Below are positions 49,209 to 61,780 of a stretch of 64,000 bases of DNA, piece after piece. The translations under genes and the position numbers were made by a program. The notes under the pieces are model-generated. The model searched no databases. It was not told the DNA's origin and saw only the letters and a list, made by a program, of their open reading frames with translations. This stretch comes from Pampus argenteus. Its lineage: Eukaryota; Chordata; Actinopteri; Scombriformes; Stromateidae. Numbering within the stretch: the stretch's first letter is position 1; each line of letters starts with the position of its first letter. Where the stretch lies: contig CM072861.1 of the NCBI GenBank assembly GCA_036937835.1, forward strand, positions 22,744,001 through 22,808,000. Direction: 5' to 3'.

Positions 49209-51639
49209 TCCCCTCCCAACCAATCAAACCCCGTGCATACACATTCCCCAGAGCATACCAGGCCAGAGGAGCTATTCCAGGACAGAGACCCCTTCCCCAC
49301 CCCCTTCACAGCCAGACTAACAGCCAGGCTCACCAGAGTCACAGATCACCCTGTACTGCTCTGGTGATGTTAATGCAACATGGGCTTGCAAAATTAAATT
49401 AGGGATCTACATTTTTTTTACATAAAGCATCTTATTAGAAACAGGATTTGTAGTATTCTGACAGTGAGTCTTTTTTCTTTTTTTTTTGCCTGTTTCTAAT
49501 CTTGTAGATCACGGTTATAGCATCTATAATCAGTTAAAACTTTACACATGTGATAAGGTTAAAAAAAAAAACACGTGGTCAGATGATCAAATGATTTGTC
49601 TTTAGTCAGTTGATGCTCTATATGCACCTTTTCAGCTGTGTGAAGGACTTTATTACACAATTAAAACTATACATTACATCCAGATAAATCCGGCTTATAT
49701 GTACCTGTACCTTACTATACCATCATGATGAGGGCTCACCTGTGATTCTGTGCTTTCATGCACACCTGGCCTCACGTTGTATGTCCTCTGAGAAACAACC
49801 CACCATCATCTACACCGAAACCCGCTCTCAGATTTATCTCAAAGCCTCTCTTCATTCCCTCGTCCTCACTTCATTTTTTTTTCCCCCCCTCCAGCTGTCA
49901 CTGCAGATTTATACTGAAATGTCTTACACAAAACACAAACAACATACTGAGTAATTTACTGCATAAAGTCTTAAAATGCTACTTTCCTTGTGAAAGTGAA
50001 AACCTGCCAGTGAACTAAATTCTTTCCAGCTGAGTTTCAGCTCTTGATGTTTTGTGAAATGAACGCGTCAAAATACAATAAATCAAATACGCTAGTCTCA
50101 AGGTAATGTCTCCTGACGTGCGTTAGTTTTTGAAACGATTCACACCGAGAGAAAAAAAGTGGGATTAACCCACAGAAACACGAGTTGACCCTTCAGCTCT
50201 AAACCACTTATAACGATGGCTCTTACAGATTCTGAGACTAACTGCTCCAGAAAAAAAACTTGTTAAAATGGGGTTTTGATGCAGTTTGGAAACTGTCAGC
50301 AGTCTGAAAGCCAACAGTTGGTGGGCTCCACCACGGCCGAGTGGCCCAGAGCTCGGCCTTGTGTGTTTTCTTGCTGAGCTGGACAGGCCTTCGCTGTGCG
50401 CTGCACCTCTCCGTGCTCAGCAGGAGCCGTGTGAATAGACCTCTTGTTATATTCCAGCGCTCAGACGTTCGGTCACTGTAAGTACCCCCCGAAGGAAAGC
50501 TGTTCTTTTGGAAGCTCTTGAGCATTTTATCAGCGCCAGGGGTTAGCAAAATACAAAGTGGAAATATTCCTGTAATGTGAAACATGCGGCTTACGATGAG
50601 AAGGCTGGGCTGGGCTCACCTTTTGGGTCTGCTACAGATTGTGTGTCTGGGACAAAGGAGGGGAGTAAAAGAGAGAAGAAGGTGATGAAAGAATGCAGTG
50701 AAAGAACAGAAAGAGACAAAAACACCTTTGATGAGTCTACAGGTTGATACACTGGGAAACCTAAACATTCTTTACTGTGTATGTGGGTGGAATTAACAGC
50801 CGTGCGTGCTGCCACTACGAGAACCTGGTATGTTAATTAACTGCAGCTGTGACCTCTGACCCTCAGCACCTGATAGGTGAGTCACACGGCGCCGGTCCTC
50901 CACAGTAGTGTTTGCCACATGTCTTCATCAAAGCAGCCATATTCCAGACACTGTTGACATTAGCTCCAGCGGCTCAGGATGCATCCACCATATATGCCGT
51001 TTCCTGCTCGTTTAAGCTCCATATAGTTTCATAGGCCTGATTATCTGAGCTACTGCGCTCATGAATGTCCTCCTAGTTACAGTGTCGTCCACATGTGGTT
51101 GCCAGGTAGAGAGCCTGCATGCCACAGGTTAGCGTGAGACACAGGGAGACAGATGTGTGAGACGAGTGGAGGATGGACGAGGGGATCTGGGTGCCCACAT
51201 GGTCTGGGGTCTTCCATGGTACTAATCAGCTCCCTGTTTTTATTTTACCCACCTGTCCCCCATTTCTTGATTAGTTGTGTTTGTATTTCAGTCCAGATTT
51301 TCTGTTGAGTTGGTTCAGTTCAGTGCTGCTGTTAAGTCTGTTGTCTCCTGATCTGGGTTGGCTGCAACCTGTGAGTCTGTGTGGGAGAAAAAAGTCAGTT
51401 TCTTCAGTTAAATCTGCCTCAGTTTTCTGCGTTTGGGTCATTTCACTACTGCAACCTGACAAATATATTAAACTACTTGCAAAAAAACAAAACAAAATTA
51501 ATAATAATGACAAGAAAGGTGAACAAAACGTTCTGTGTGTATAACGATTACTGATAATAGATATTTGGGTCATCCTGGTCATACAGGAGCAGAGAGAAGA
51601 CAGAGGGAGAGGCTGCAAGGTCTCAATATGTCTGTCACA

Positions 51640-52565
51640 GGGCTGCTGAACCATATATTTATTTATATTTAAATATTTGGGAATGAAATGAAGGGAATAG
51701 ACTGAAAAAAGAACTGAGGGTGAATACAATGAAAGAGGAAGAAAAGCCCAGCACTGAAAATCATGCTTAATGCAGTTAAGCAAGAAGTTAAATAGGTCAT
51801 TAAATTTCTTCTTAACACAGAAAAATGAACTCCACCCAGGAGATCTTGATTGGTACCCAATACGTTTGCTACTACCAGAGGTCAACTTATAACCGGATAT
51901 GTTACTTAGGGGATGTAAGTAAGTCGTCGGCGTACAGAGAAACTCATGCTCGACTCCTCCCTTAGTAAAACCCTCCATTCATCCTCAGTGGCCTTTGGCT
52001 CTTTAGGAATAGCGAACAGTGGAGAAAGTGGACATCCCTGCTTTGTGCCAAGTGGGAAGTAACCAGAGAGGCTGTTGTTAGTTCCCACAGATGCCACGGG
52101 GGATGTATGTAGTAGTTTAACACAGGCATGAAACGTCATGTGACCCCATTATGCTCGGTCAAAAGCTTTCTCCGCTTCTGAAGATACTATAATCTCCATA
52201 GATTTAGAGGAGACGAGGTTGTATTAAATATTAAACAGTTGCCTGACATTGTAGGATGAATGCCTGTTCCTAATGAACCTCTCCTGATCAATGGAGATAA
52301 TGGATGAGAGTATCCATTTCATCCGCCGAGCTAAAACCTTAGACAACAGTTAAAAGTCAGAACAGAGCAGGGATACCAGTTTTAAATGCTTCATTAAACA
52401 TATTAATTACCAGTGGGGGTCAATCTATCAGAATTCAATTGGAAAGCCATCAGGACCAGGTCACTTGCCAGTTTTCATTGACCCCAGGGTTTGGTCTATT
52501 TCCTCAGTGAGGGCTTTTACCAAATCAGCCTTTTGGTCAGGATTAATGGAGGGCACATCTAACGG
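51640..52565 (-). mobile_element. Degenerate L1-type LINE, reverse transcriptase fragment
   Basis: Read on the minus strand from right to left, the region shows the ordered signatures of an L1-clade reverse transcriptase: a 'KALTEEIDQTLGSMKTGK' stretch (52480-52540), PGPDGFPIEF (52431-52460), ARRMKWILSSIISIDQERFI then RNRHSSYNVRQLFNI (about 52225-52330), EKAFDR (about 52160), GCPLSPLF (about 52014-52045) and the catalytic YADD (51923-51934). Further on, a 'LPLSLYSP' and 'FFFQSIPF' type segment corresponds to the region after the catalytic core. In-frame stops precede and follow PGPDG, and the GCPLSPLF and YADD motifs are in different frames, so it is dead. The endonuclease half is missing. 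It lies antisense to gpc3. Confidence 0.85.
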
Positions 52566-52779
52566 TGGAAAGATTCAAATATTGCAGAGTGGGTGTCCCT
52601 GTGAGGTGTAGAGGAAACTATACTACCTTTTAAATTCGGTCGACTGGGAAAAAAAACATGCAGAGTTAACCAGAGTATCACAGTTTGGGGCCAACGCCTG
52701 TCAGGACTAAATCATTTAAATCATTTACGGCAATGGGTGAGACCAAATACTGACAGATCCAGATCCATCTAGTATGTTA

Positions 52780-53000
52780 TCATACATTTGACAGACATTC
52801 ATGGTCCCCAGAAGATGAACCCTGCTGATTTTGGTGATCACTTGACTTTCCTTCTAGCGCAATAAACAGGTCGAAGTCTGACCTGAACTTTGGTTTACTA
52901 AATGTCTTCAAAACATTCCCATTAGCCTGTAATTTGAGTTTATTCCCAGTGAGTATGTTAACATGGTAAACATCATACCTGCATGTTAACATGGTCATTG
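52780..53000 (+). repeat. Teleost dispersed repeat ('cagacattcatg-ttccc' family), copy 2
   Basis: Shares 'acagacattcatggtcccc', 'gaagatgaa', 'gatttt...gat', 'cattcccattagcctg' and the trailing 'atgttaacatggtaaac' type text with the copy at 37105-37595, in the same orientation. It abuts the L1 remnant on its right side. Confidence 0.6.
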
Positions 53001-56000
53001 TAACTTCACAGACTAACATGACAGGAAAAAAAAATCTGAAAATAGTTAGAAACATTACAGTCAAGACAATAATCTGAAATATAATATATCTGAAAAGCTT
53101 TGTATTGTCAGATGTTTGTATTTTCAGTACAAAGAGATTTAATTTATTTATTTATCTTTTTCTCAATAGTGATCCCGGGTGTTGCTCATAATTATGATTT
53201 ATTTGGTTCAGAGAAAGTGGCAAACGGATTAAAGAACAGATGCTCTGTTTAATGCATACAGCTACAAATTAAAATCTTTTTTTTTTTTTTTCTCCCCTCC
53301 ACAGCCTGCTCTCATCCTTGGCCAACATGATCATGCTTTGGGATGAAATCTGTTTATTTTCAAGAAGATTAATGATGAACTTCATTGAACTGAACTTTTC
53401 CAAAATGACTGTATGATTCTGAAATAAAGGCCACGAGGTAGAGGAGGTGTAGAAAGGTTGATGGGTGGTGGAGACTGATAATGTGTAACACACTGTTCTG
53501 ACCTGATGTTCTCCACCTCCATCCTTCCTTGAGCTTATAAACTTATAAACAACCTCTGTAAATTTAGCCAATTCTCCTCCTTCCCCACCTCCTCCACGCC
53601 CCTCACAAAAATAATGAAGCTTTGCCACCATCTGTGTGAACAGGCTTGACTAGTGTGAGCTACAGTCGTGCTCTCCCTCTCTTCTTCCTGCCCTGTGGGT
53701 CCCCAGTTATGGAGCAGAGTGTGGTGACAGTAGAGAGAAAAAAAAAAGGAGGAGGACAGGAACGGGAGGGGTGAAGTTACCCTCTTATTTGACTCTTGTT
53801 GGTCTTTCTCCATGGAGCTTTCTCAAATCAATCCAGGGATAAAACCCTTAAGATTAGCCAGAAGGCAGGAAGAAGAAGCCCTGGTTTTAATTTCTGTGGA
53901 TACAAGCGCACAGAGCCGACCGGGTTCTCATCATCTACACGAGGGGGGCCCACCAGCGTTTGATTCATTTTGTAGGCCTATGCATTTTTCTGTGTTTGTG
54001 TGTGCGCGCCTTTTCGGAAAAAAAGCGTTTGTTTGCTCAAGAGCTTTATTTACATTCACAGGCACTTTTGGACGCACTAAATTGATTCCAGGCCCGTTCC
54101 TGGGTCGTGTCCATCAGCTCAGCCACAGTCCACAAACACTCTGCACACAGCGGGATCATTCTCGAGGCCCGCTGCTCCGCTGCTGGCTGCCGCAGTGACA
54201 CACAGCAGCCATTTTGTGGGAATGTCTTAAAAAGCCTGGTTTAGGGTTTGGGTGGTTTGAATTTTACATCTTAACCCTCTACATTCACCTTCATCTCCTA
54301 AATCCTCCCTCTAGCTCTCTGTTTTTCCAGCCCCGTTCTTGAACATTGCAGGAGTCCTGTTGTGGATAGACTCTGAGCTGCTGGAGGAAACCGCAGGATA
54401 ACCACTAAAAAGGGTTTGGATAGATAGTGAAAGTGCTCAACAGGAGCTCTCTGTGTGTGTACAGTCAGACCAGCCAAATTGTCACTCTTGGCTGTATTTC
54501 TAGTCTGCCTTTTCATAACAGGAATGTAGTGAGAATTCTGCATGTTTGTTGGCAGAGACACTTGCACAACAAACACACGTCTCAATCTGGCAGCAACGGT
54601 TCCTCCTCGGGACTGACTGCTGGACTCAGGAGGAGAAATGTAAACAGATCTGTGTGGGATGTCCGCATCCCTCATTAGTTTAAGATAAAGATAGTATACA
54701 GAGAATCTGTTTCCTGTCCAGGACTTCCCAAAGGCCTAACTCGAGCCCTGACCCACCGCCATCATCTCAGCTCCGTGCACGACCTCGCTCTCCCTCTCTC
54801 ACACACACTCTGATAAGCACCACCATTGTCCCGTCTCTGCAGAACCAGCCCTAACCGCCGCTCCCTGTCAACCTCTGACCCTCCGTCAGCGCCGACCTTC
54901 GAGCTGCCGAGGGTTACAGGCCTTCTCTGTAAGCGGTAGAGCTCCCCACCCTGAACGAGCCCCTTGCCCTCAGCACAGAATCACCTCTTTGTATGTTTGA
55001 TTTGTTATGGTTTTTACCTCCCTAACTCGCTCACACACTTTCCGCCCTCACAGCTCCGGCGCTACCAGCAATTCTCGTTTTCAGATTTACCGTCTTTCTT
55101 TCTTTCTTTTTCAAGCTTTTATGTCTCTTTTGAGCTCCATCTCTTTCTTCTTTCTACAATCATATTAGCTGTTACTGGAAGCGAGGACTATAAATACATT
55201 GGGAGTAAATCTAATTTGTGTGACGCAGGGAGAGGCCAACGGGTGCAACATGCTGGTCATCCCTTCACTGACACCACCTCCCTTCTCTGACCATGTTAAT
55301 TAATAGGTGTTGACTTGCATTTGTCCCACAAAGCCACAATTTAGAAAGTGTCTGGGAGATTTTTCGTTACCCCTTTCTGACAGCTCGGTGTATTCCTTTC
55401 TTATCAGGGTAAACCCACACATTCGGTACTCAGATTTAGACTCCACCATCTGTCTCTTTCCCCCTAAATGTTCTCATTATGTTTTCTCTTTTGCAAAAGT
55501 TTCTTTTGCCTCCTAACCTCATTTTATCACCTCATTAAACTTTCCTAAATTCCATTACTTCTGTTTATGTCCTCAGTCGTCTTTGGCATCACGTCTCCAT
55601 GTCTTACTCTCTTGCCCTCTATGTGGGAGGGTCCCTCAGCCTAGAATAACAGTGAGTGTTGTGGAGGTTGTGAGGCCAGAGAAGCTCAGAGAGCGGTGCT
55701 GTTGCAAAGGCCCGGGGCAGGGCCTCCTCTGGGCGTCCCGTTTGTCTTGGCCCGACATTCCCAGCCTCTCCGAGCGCCCCTGTGGTCGGGCCTGTGGGTG
55801 TGGAGGCAGACGGTCACATTCCCGCCAGCTCACGGACAGAAGCATCCCGTGTGGCTCCCTCAGCTCCTTCCCAGCTCTCAATCAGCAATGTCCCGAGACA
55901 AAAGTCAGGAGAAGTACCAGAATGTGACCAGAGAACAAGCCAATAATCACAATCCAGCTCCTTATCTCTACCAGATAAGAGCCAGTCAATCAGTTCAGCA

Positions 56001-57175
56001 GCTCCTATCATGTTTTTACAGGACTGTTGTCTTCATGATGTGTTTGCACACACACACACACACACACATATATATGCATACATGGCTTTTCAATTTCTAA
56101 ATTTGCTGAGTGTAATATCCAAGTGAATTGTTTGCTCTGTGGAGATGAGACGAGTAATAAAATATTTGCTTTACCTCAGAAACCATAATATCGTTTAAGC
56201 TTGTTGAATCTTGAAAACCTAGATCAAATTTGACCAGCTTATGTGCGTCTGCCAATGTAGCAGCAATCTAAACCATCTCTCCGGTTTCATAAGAAGCACC
56301 TGTGTTTGGAGACTTAACATTCCACATACTTAGCTGACCAAAAAAAGGCCTTTGTGCATAGCACACATGTACTGAATAAACTGTGCTGGACCATGAAGGT
56401 ACGCGCTTGGAGAAGGGTTATAATAACGTGTCAACTGTCCGCTTATGTTCACAGGAACCCAAAAGTAATTCAGCTGCATTTAAGAGAGAGAGATGTTTAC
56501 TGAAAATGTGAGACAGTACAAATTAACCGTTTCCTGTGATTTTTCTCACCCGTAGTTGGTGGCGTGCAGGGAAATGTAGCTTTTCCACATACTGTCGCAA
56601 ATTCTTCTACATAGTTTGCTTGTTATGACAACTGTAAACGACACCGTTGAAAACAAAACTCCAGACTCTCTCTCTCTCTGCTTCCCTTTTTTCTCCCTGC
56701 ACAAACAGAAACATCTATACATGTGTGTGTGTGTGTGTGTATATATACACACTCCAGCCACTGTTTGACCTGCTAAGGGGAAACACCACTAGCACCACCA
56801 CCAAAATAAAAAATAAAAAAACCTCGAAGCCTCCTTCTCCTCCTGAGGGATTGTCACTAAACAAGACATATAGTTAAAGCCTGACTGCGTCCCCGGCTGT
56901 TGACTTGCATGTGATTTCCCTTCCTGCTCATTCCTAGTGCACAGCCTTAGCGTAACCAATCAATGGCTGGACCGTTGACCTCTCCACCCGGGTCGTAACT
57001 CGAGCTCATAAGGCCACGATAAAGCTATAAGGGGCACGCTAGCAAGGTGGCGTCCTTTGAGGAGTGATAGTTTCAAAATGGACTGTTTCAATGGAGGAGC
57101 AGGAGGAGGGCAATGCTCCGCTGAAAGCCACAAGGGCCCACACTGGTCACATTAATCACAGTCGGGATTGTGGCT

Positions 57176-57185
57176 CTATTTATAG
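57176..57185. promoter_or_regulatory. MEF2-type site
   Basis: CTATTTATAG is a perfect match to the MEF2 consensus CTAWWWWTAG (it is palindromic in pattern). It sits in a homogeneous, low-repeat stretch (57120-57210) with ATTAATCA and GGCTAATTG nearby. Possible enhancer core; function not shown. Confidence 0.3.
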
Positions 57186-57337
57186 CTGGGAGTTATCCAT
57201 CTATTTGGCTAATTGTCCCTGCCTGTCCACTGTCCCGACTCCTCCCTTAAAAGCCTCGAAAAGGAAAAGAAAAAAGAAGCTGAATCTGTTGCATGTGGAT
57301 TATTTCTGTCTGTTTTTACTCTGTCTATACTTTAAGT

Positions 57338-57361
57338 CACACACACACACACACACACACA
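57338..57361. repeat. (CA)12 microsatellite
   Basis: Pure CA run of about 24 bases in intron 7. Confidence 0.95.
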
Positions 57362-58299
57362 TACAGGCACAGGTGTTCATCACTAATTATACCAGGATAT
57401 TATTAGTCCCAGCCCTGCGTAGGAGTGTAGGGATCTAAGTTTGCATAGTGTTCAGTCCCCATTGGGTTGTTTTTAAAGCCTGCAGAACAAGGCCCCTCTG
57501 TGGTGCTGCTCATGTCCAAGTGTTTAAACTAGTAAGAAAGACTCTGCCCCCCCCCCCCTCCCTCCCTTCCTTCATTTGAGACACACAAACACACAAATGC
57601 AGACGCGCATGCCCCCGCCTTCCCTCTTATCCGCAGTGTATATAAAAGCTGTATCGAATTGCACCTTGAGCTTAATTGGCTCGGCAGTACAGTGCGCTGC
57701 TGTCGACAGTGACAAATCGTTCTTTCAGAGCCCCGAAGAATGTCTGCCCACTGCCATGTCAGAGGACACAGGAGGAGAAAAAAAGTTAATTGTCCCCTGG
57801 CCGGCGTTCAAATGATGTCGTAACTGCAAAGAAATTCGTAGGAGATGCAGCTTTGGAGCTTTGGAGGTTTATTTATTTGCCTCCTTCCTCTGTTCAAGAT
57901 GGTGCCTGGCAGTGTAGGGCCTGTGGGACCCCCGCCTCGGTCTTTCTATTCAAGCAAAGCAGGTCGAAGTCTGATCACACAGCGGTTAAGATCAGCCACC
58001 CCCTCTCACTGGATGACTCCCACCAGGGAGAACAGTACACAGATCAGATAAGACAGCTAATCCAATTCGGAGCTATCTGTTATTTTAGGAGCGCCGATAT
58101 GACACCGTGCATGTGTGTGTGTGTGCGTGTGTGCAGTCACCAAGTCTGTTTGAGGGGTAAGTATGTCAGAAATGCACCAGTGTGTGTGTGTGTGTGTGCA
58201 TCTGGCTTGACAGGGAGACAACAGCTCAGCTCATAGTTGGCGTTCCTACCCGTTGTGTTGCTTTATTACTGATATCCTGCTGCCCTCGCTCATAACTTG

Positions 58300-58300
<1 letters not shown>

Positions 58301-58334
<34 letters not shown>
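58301..58334. repeat. (CA)17 microsatellite
   Basis: Pure CA run of 34 bases, the longest uninterrupted CA run in intron 7. Confidence 0.95.
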
Positions 58335-58335
<1 letters not shown>

Positions 58336-59139
58336 CTCTGCTCAGCGTCAGTAGGAGAGCAGCTGTGGATGCAGAGCAGCAGGTGAACATGAAGTCACTG
58401 CAGAACAGATGGAGAAGAAAAGGAAAAATAAAGGAAAGTAAAGGACATGGAAAGAAATAATACCCCCCCAACAAACAGAAGTATTTATCTAACCTGCGTC
58501 CTTATTCAACACATACGAACGCCTCCTGGGAGTCTCACAGTCTAACCACCGTCTACCGTTTGCCCCTGAACTGCCCCGCTGGTGCAAATGAGTTTAGTGC
58601 CTTTGCTTGAGGGCATCTTGACAATAATTGTGCTGGGAAATGTGAAAGTGAAGGATGATGGTCCGGTTGCAGTGGACAGTATCACTGGTGGTGGCACAGA
58701 GAGCACGAGCCCCCCCGGTGTAATTTAATCCTCACTGTCCCTGAAGTCATTTACCTATTTTCTTAAAAATCCCAGAAAACCTCACAGCAGACACATTACA
58801 GCATTTATGATTAATAAAACAATGAAAACAAAAGTGTTGTCCGCATGCGGCAAGGATTGGATTTAATGTCCCCTGACAGTATGAAGCCAACTTCTCTGTG
58901 TTTTTATAAAGGCATTGAGTTATTATAGCTGAGGAATATATTTTATATTCAATAACAACATGACCTGACTGTGACTTTGTCTTGACTAATTCTGTTTTAA
59001 AGTATTCGTTGGTTTGTATTCTCTTAAATATACATGAGGCTCAACCTCAGATTCAATAAATCCAGAGAGCTGTAAGACGCTCTTGAAGGTGAAAAAAAAT
59101 ATCACTTCAGACATTATAAGTGCAACTCTGTGAGCTAAC

Positions 59140-59215
59140 TACAGAGCTAGGGCTAGGAGTCGATTAGCATAGCTTAGCATAAACACTGGAAGCAGAGGGG
59201 GATGTTAGCTTGACT
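59140..59215 (-). repeat. Dispersed repeat, inverted copy of 13110-13215
   Basis: 'cgattagcatagcttagcat' and 'aaacactggaagcagaggg' are the reverse complement, with few changes, of 'ctgcttccagtctttatgct' and 'aagctaggctaatt' at 13125-13155. The two copies face each other across 46 kb. Confidence 0.6.
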
Positions 59216-60474
59216 GTTAAAAGTAAACCAGGACGTATTTATTTCTAACTGAAATCACATTTTGTCGCCCATTTTTGCAGTCAAATATAATGTCTGTGTT
59301 TTATTTACGATGGCTTGATGACTGGAGGATGTAAATATCCTACAGGATGCCTTGTGTTGATGTTTGAAAATCTACAGAAAGTAGTTTTCAACTCATTATT
59401 TCTGTTTGAAGGTGTAAGTTGATCCAAATTAGAAGAGGTTGATGTGCTTTTTTTTGTTTGCATTTTTATTCATTAATAAATTTATGGTTAAAAGCATGAA
59501 AAAAAGGAGGAAATAAGGAAATAACTTGCTATCAGGCTCAGGTGGTGATGTTACAGATAAAGACAAAGATGAGCTGCGCCAACATGAAACCAACATAATG
59601 TGATTTACAGAGCACATGTGTGTGCTGTAGCAGGAGAAAACACATTATATCACGTCTGTTTGATCTGCATACACTGAAAAAAGTGACAAAAAGTGGTTTT
59701 ACGTTACGTTTTATGCTCTCTGCAATAGTTACTGCACATACTTCCCTGTAAAACAAACGACTTCTTATGCTAAGCTAATCTGCTGCTACTGCTGCTGTTA
59801 CTGGTTTCGGTCTCAGCGGGTCTTCAGCAGCGCAAAGATAACAAAACATCATCAAAGTCACATTTAGATTCACATATAGTCTCCGTGTATCGTCCTCACA
59901 CAGATCTATAAATCCTCCTCCTGGCACCAAAAACAGAAACGCCTTCTCTTTTCCCACTTTGAATTTCATAATTGATTCAGGGGTTCAAACTAATTGTAAA
60001 TTACATGTACAAAAACAACAAAGGTTTTTAAACTACTAGTTTGTATTCTATCACAGGGCAGAAAACTAAACAGTTTGTTTCACATTTCGAGACCGCACGC
60101 AGCAGTCTGCGGTTTGTATTTTTCTATTTTTCAGCAATCTCACCACTTTAATTCACATTTCAACACTTAGTGCTCAGTAAAATAGGTCCGTGTGATTCAG
60201 CATGTGTCTGCAACAATAACATATGACATCTGGTTATATGTCGAGCTTGGGTTTCTGGTCCCGATGTAACATTGTTTTTACAGCTGTGAAAGACATCATG
60301 CAAAAGGAGGACAGACATACCACACGTGTTTTTCAGCTCTGTGACAATGTTTGTTCTAATTGTCTCCATCCTTTTTCCTGCTTCTCTCATATTCTTCATT
60401 CTTTCACCTCCCCTCACTATCTCCCGTCCATCTCCTCCGTCTCTGTCTGCCCCCCCACCCCCTCCTCCTCTCAG

Positions 60475-60650
60475 ACCTCGCTGATAACCTGGCAATGGAC
60501 GACTTCACCTTCCAGGAGCAGCTGCTGACCCCTCGGTTAGCCACAGCCGGTGTGGAGGGCGTCTCCTCACCTGCGGCTCCGCTGTGGAGGAACTACCTGG
60601 TCCCGACGCTCTCTGTGACGCTCGCTTTCCTCCTGCTTTGTCACCACTGA
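60475..60650 (+). CDS. gpc3: Glypican-3, exon 8 (C-terminus and GPI signal)
   Basis: Encodes residues 422-479 and the TGA stop. It opens with the split Asp codon and LADNLAMDDFTFQEQLL, aligned with human ELAYDLDVDDAPGN, and ends NYLVPTLSVTLAFLLLCHH. The closing run of about 15 hydrophobic residues with no long cytoplasmic tail is a GPI-anchor addition signal, typical of glypicans; the small residues in GVSSPAAP just before it are plausible attachment positions, but the exact one cannot be fixed by eye. The acceptor is a CT-rich tract ending CTCTCAG (phase 1). Human GPC3 also ends in a short hydrophobic tail (VVCFFFLVH). Confidence 0.93.
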
Positions 60651-61583
60651 CCAGCTACGCGCTCACACGCTCCCATCACCTCTTTTCAAACTGCGTGGAA
60701 CATGACAAACTTTTTTTTTAAAAGCTCTGGTTCCCGACGTAAAGTTCAGAGGAAGCTGACAAAAAAATGCAACTTTTCTCTTTATCCGTCTCAACAAGAA
60801 CCTGTTGTTTTATTTAAAAAAAAAAAAAAAAAAATCACTGGATGTTCTCAACAAACCTGTTAAAGCACACCAGATAAACCTATGACATCGTGTAAATAAG
60901 AAACTCTACCTACAGTTATCCCAACATTTGTGCCCTCCAGCACCTCTCCCCTCTCATACTGACGTCTGGACCCTCGTCATGTAGAGAGCTTTGTCATCGA
61001 CCTGCAAGTGTTACTTGGAAGACAACATGCTCCCTCTCTCAGTTATTGCCCTGCAGGAACAAGCTGGACGAAGAAGAAGACGACGACATCTCCCTCTGCC
61101 ACTCCTGCCAGGACTGACGATCAGATGAGGAGTTTTAGTCAACAGACAGAAACCTTCATATAAACATCCACTGTACCTTAAAACGCTCTTTTCTCTTTCT
61201 CTGTCATCGTTTGTGTTCCCTCAACTCAACTGTCAGTGTTTGCTTTCTTTTATAATCCTGCTCCTTTTTTAAAAACAGTAACAGCCCTATAGTAAAAAAA
61301 ATAATAATAATAATATTAATCAAGGGCTATCATAAGAATATAACTCAGCCTGAAAACTGTACATATGTGTGTTTCCCTGTGTTGGTGCCATGTTTACAAA
61401 AATATGTTGAATTTGACCGGACTGTGAAGCATTGCTGCAGATTTCTAGCTTATTCTTTATTTAACACTGTGGGTAAAGCGAGGAGTAATAAGAACTATAA
61501 ATATGTATAAACATACGTGTAAATTTAACCGTGAGAATTTCAGTCTGGTTGTTGTGGTTTAAATTGAATATCAAGAAACACAC

Positions 61584-61660
61584 ACACAGGTGTAACTAAT
61601 AACCAATAAGGAGGCCTCTGCTTCGTTAGAGCCTTATTGGTGTTATTAGTCAGACCTGTG
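61584..61660 (+). other. Long imperfect hairpin in the 3' UTR
   Basis: The left arm (61584-61611) reads ACACAGGTGTAACTAATAACC with AATAAGG, and the right arm (61632-61660) is its near-complete reverse complement. Paired blocks are CACAGGT (7), ACTAATAA (8) and CCAATAAGG (9), with two mismatches and a two-base bulge. The loop is about 20 bases. It could be a regulatory RNA structure or the collapsed remains of a small inverted-repeat transposon. Confidence 0.8.
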
Positions 61661-61774
61661 GTTGTCATGACAAAGGTCAACGTCCGACCAGGAAACAGCT
61701 GGGTACTAATTCAATGAACGGTAACATGTTTCTTTAATTTCTTATTTCATTTGCAATGTTGTTGGGGACAGTAG

Positions 61775-61780
61775 AATAAA
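61775..61780 (+). terminator. gpc3: Poly(A) signal AATAAA
   Basis: AATAAA lies 1125 bases after the stop and is followed 35-45 bases on by a GT-rich stretch (GCGTGTGTGTGAATGTT, about 61813), the usual arrangement. Cleavage would fall near 61790-61800. No earlier canonical signal was noted after the stop. Confidence 0.6.

Larger units (their letters stand above)
47889..60474 (+). other. gpc3: gpc3 intron 7
   Basis: A 12.6-kb intron with donor GTTAGA and acceptor CCTCTCAG after a long C/T tract. It contains an antisense L1-type remnant (51640-52565), a dispersed repeat (52780-53000), long CA runs (48976, 49176, 57338, 58301), an inverted copy of the 13.1-kb repeat (about 59140-59215) and a possible conserved element near 57140-57200. 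No further exon was recognised. Confidence 0.9.

Noticed and set aside
51271..51978. 235-codon minus-strand ORF
   Set aside because: Its right half is an out-of-frame reading of the degenerate LINE; it is not a separate gene.
60160..60495. Minus-strand ORF over the exon 8 acceptor
   Set aside because: Its Gly-rich start is the complement of the C/T-rich splice tract.
23241..60650. Assignment as glypican-5 instead of glypican-3
   Set aside because: YILGSD, NTTDHL, SQIIDKLKHINQLLR and EEGFESGDC-DDEDEC follow GPC3; the GPC5 equivalents recalled differ at these places. A tree would confirm.
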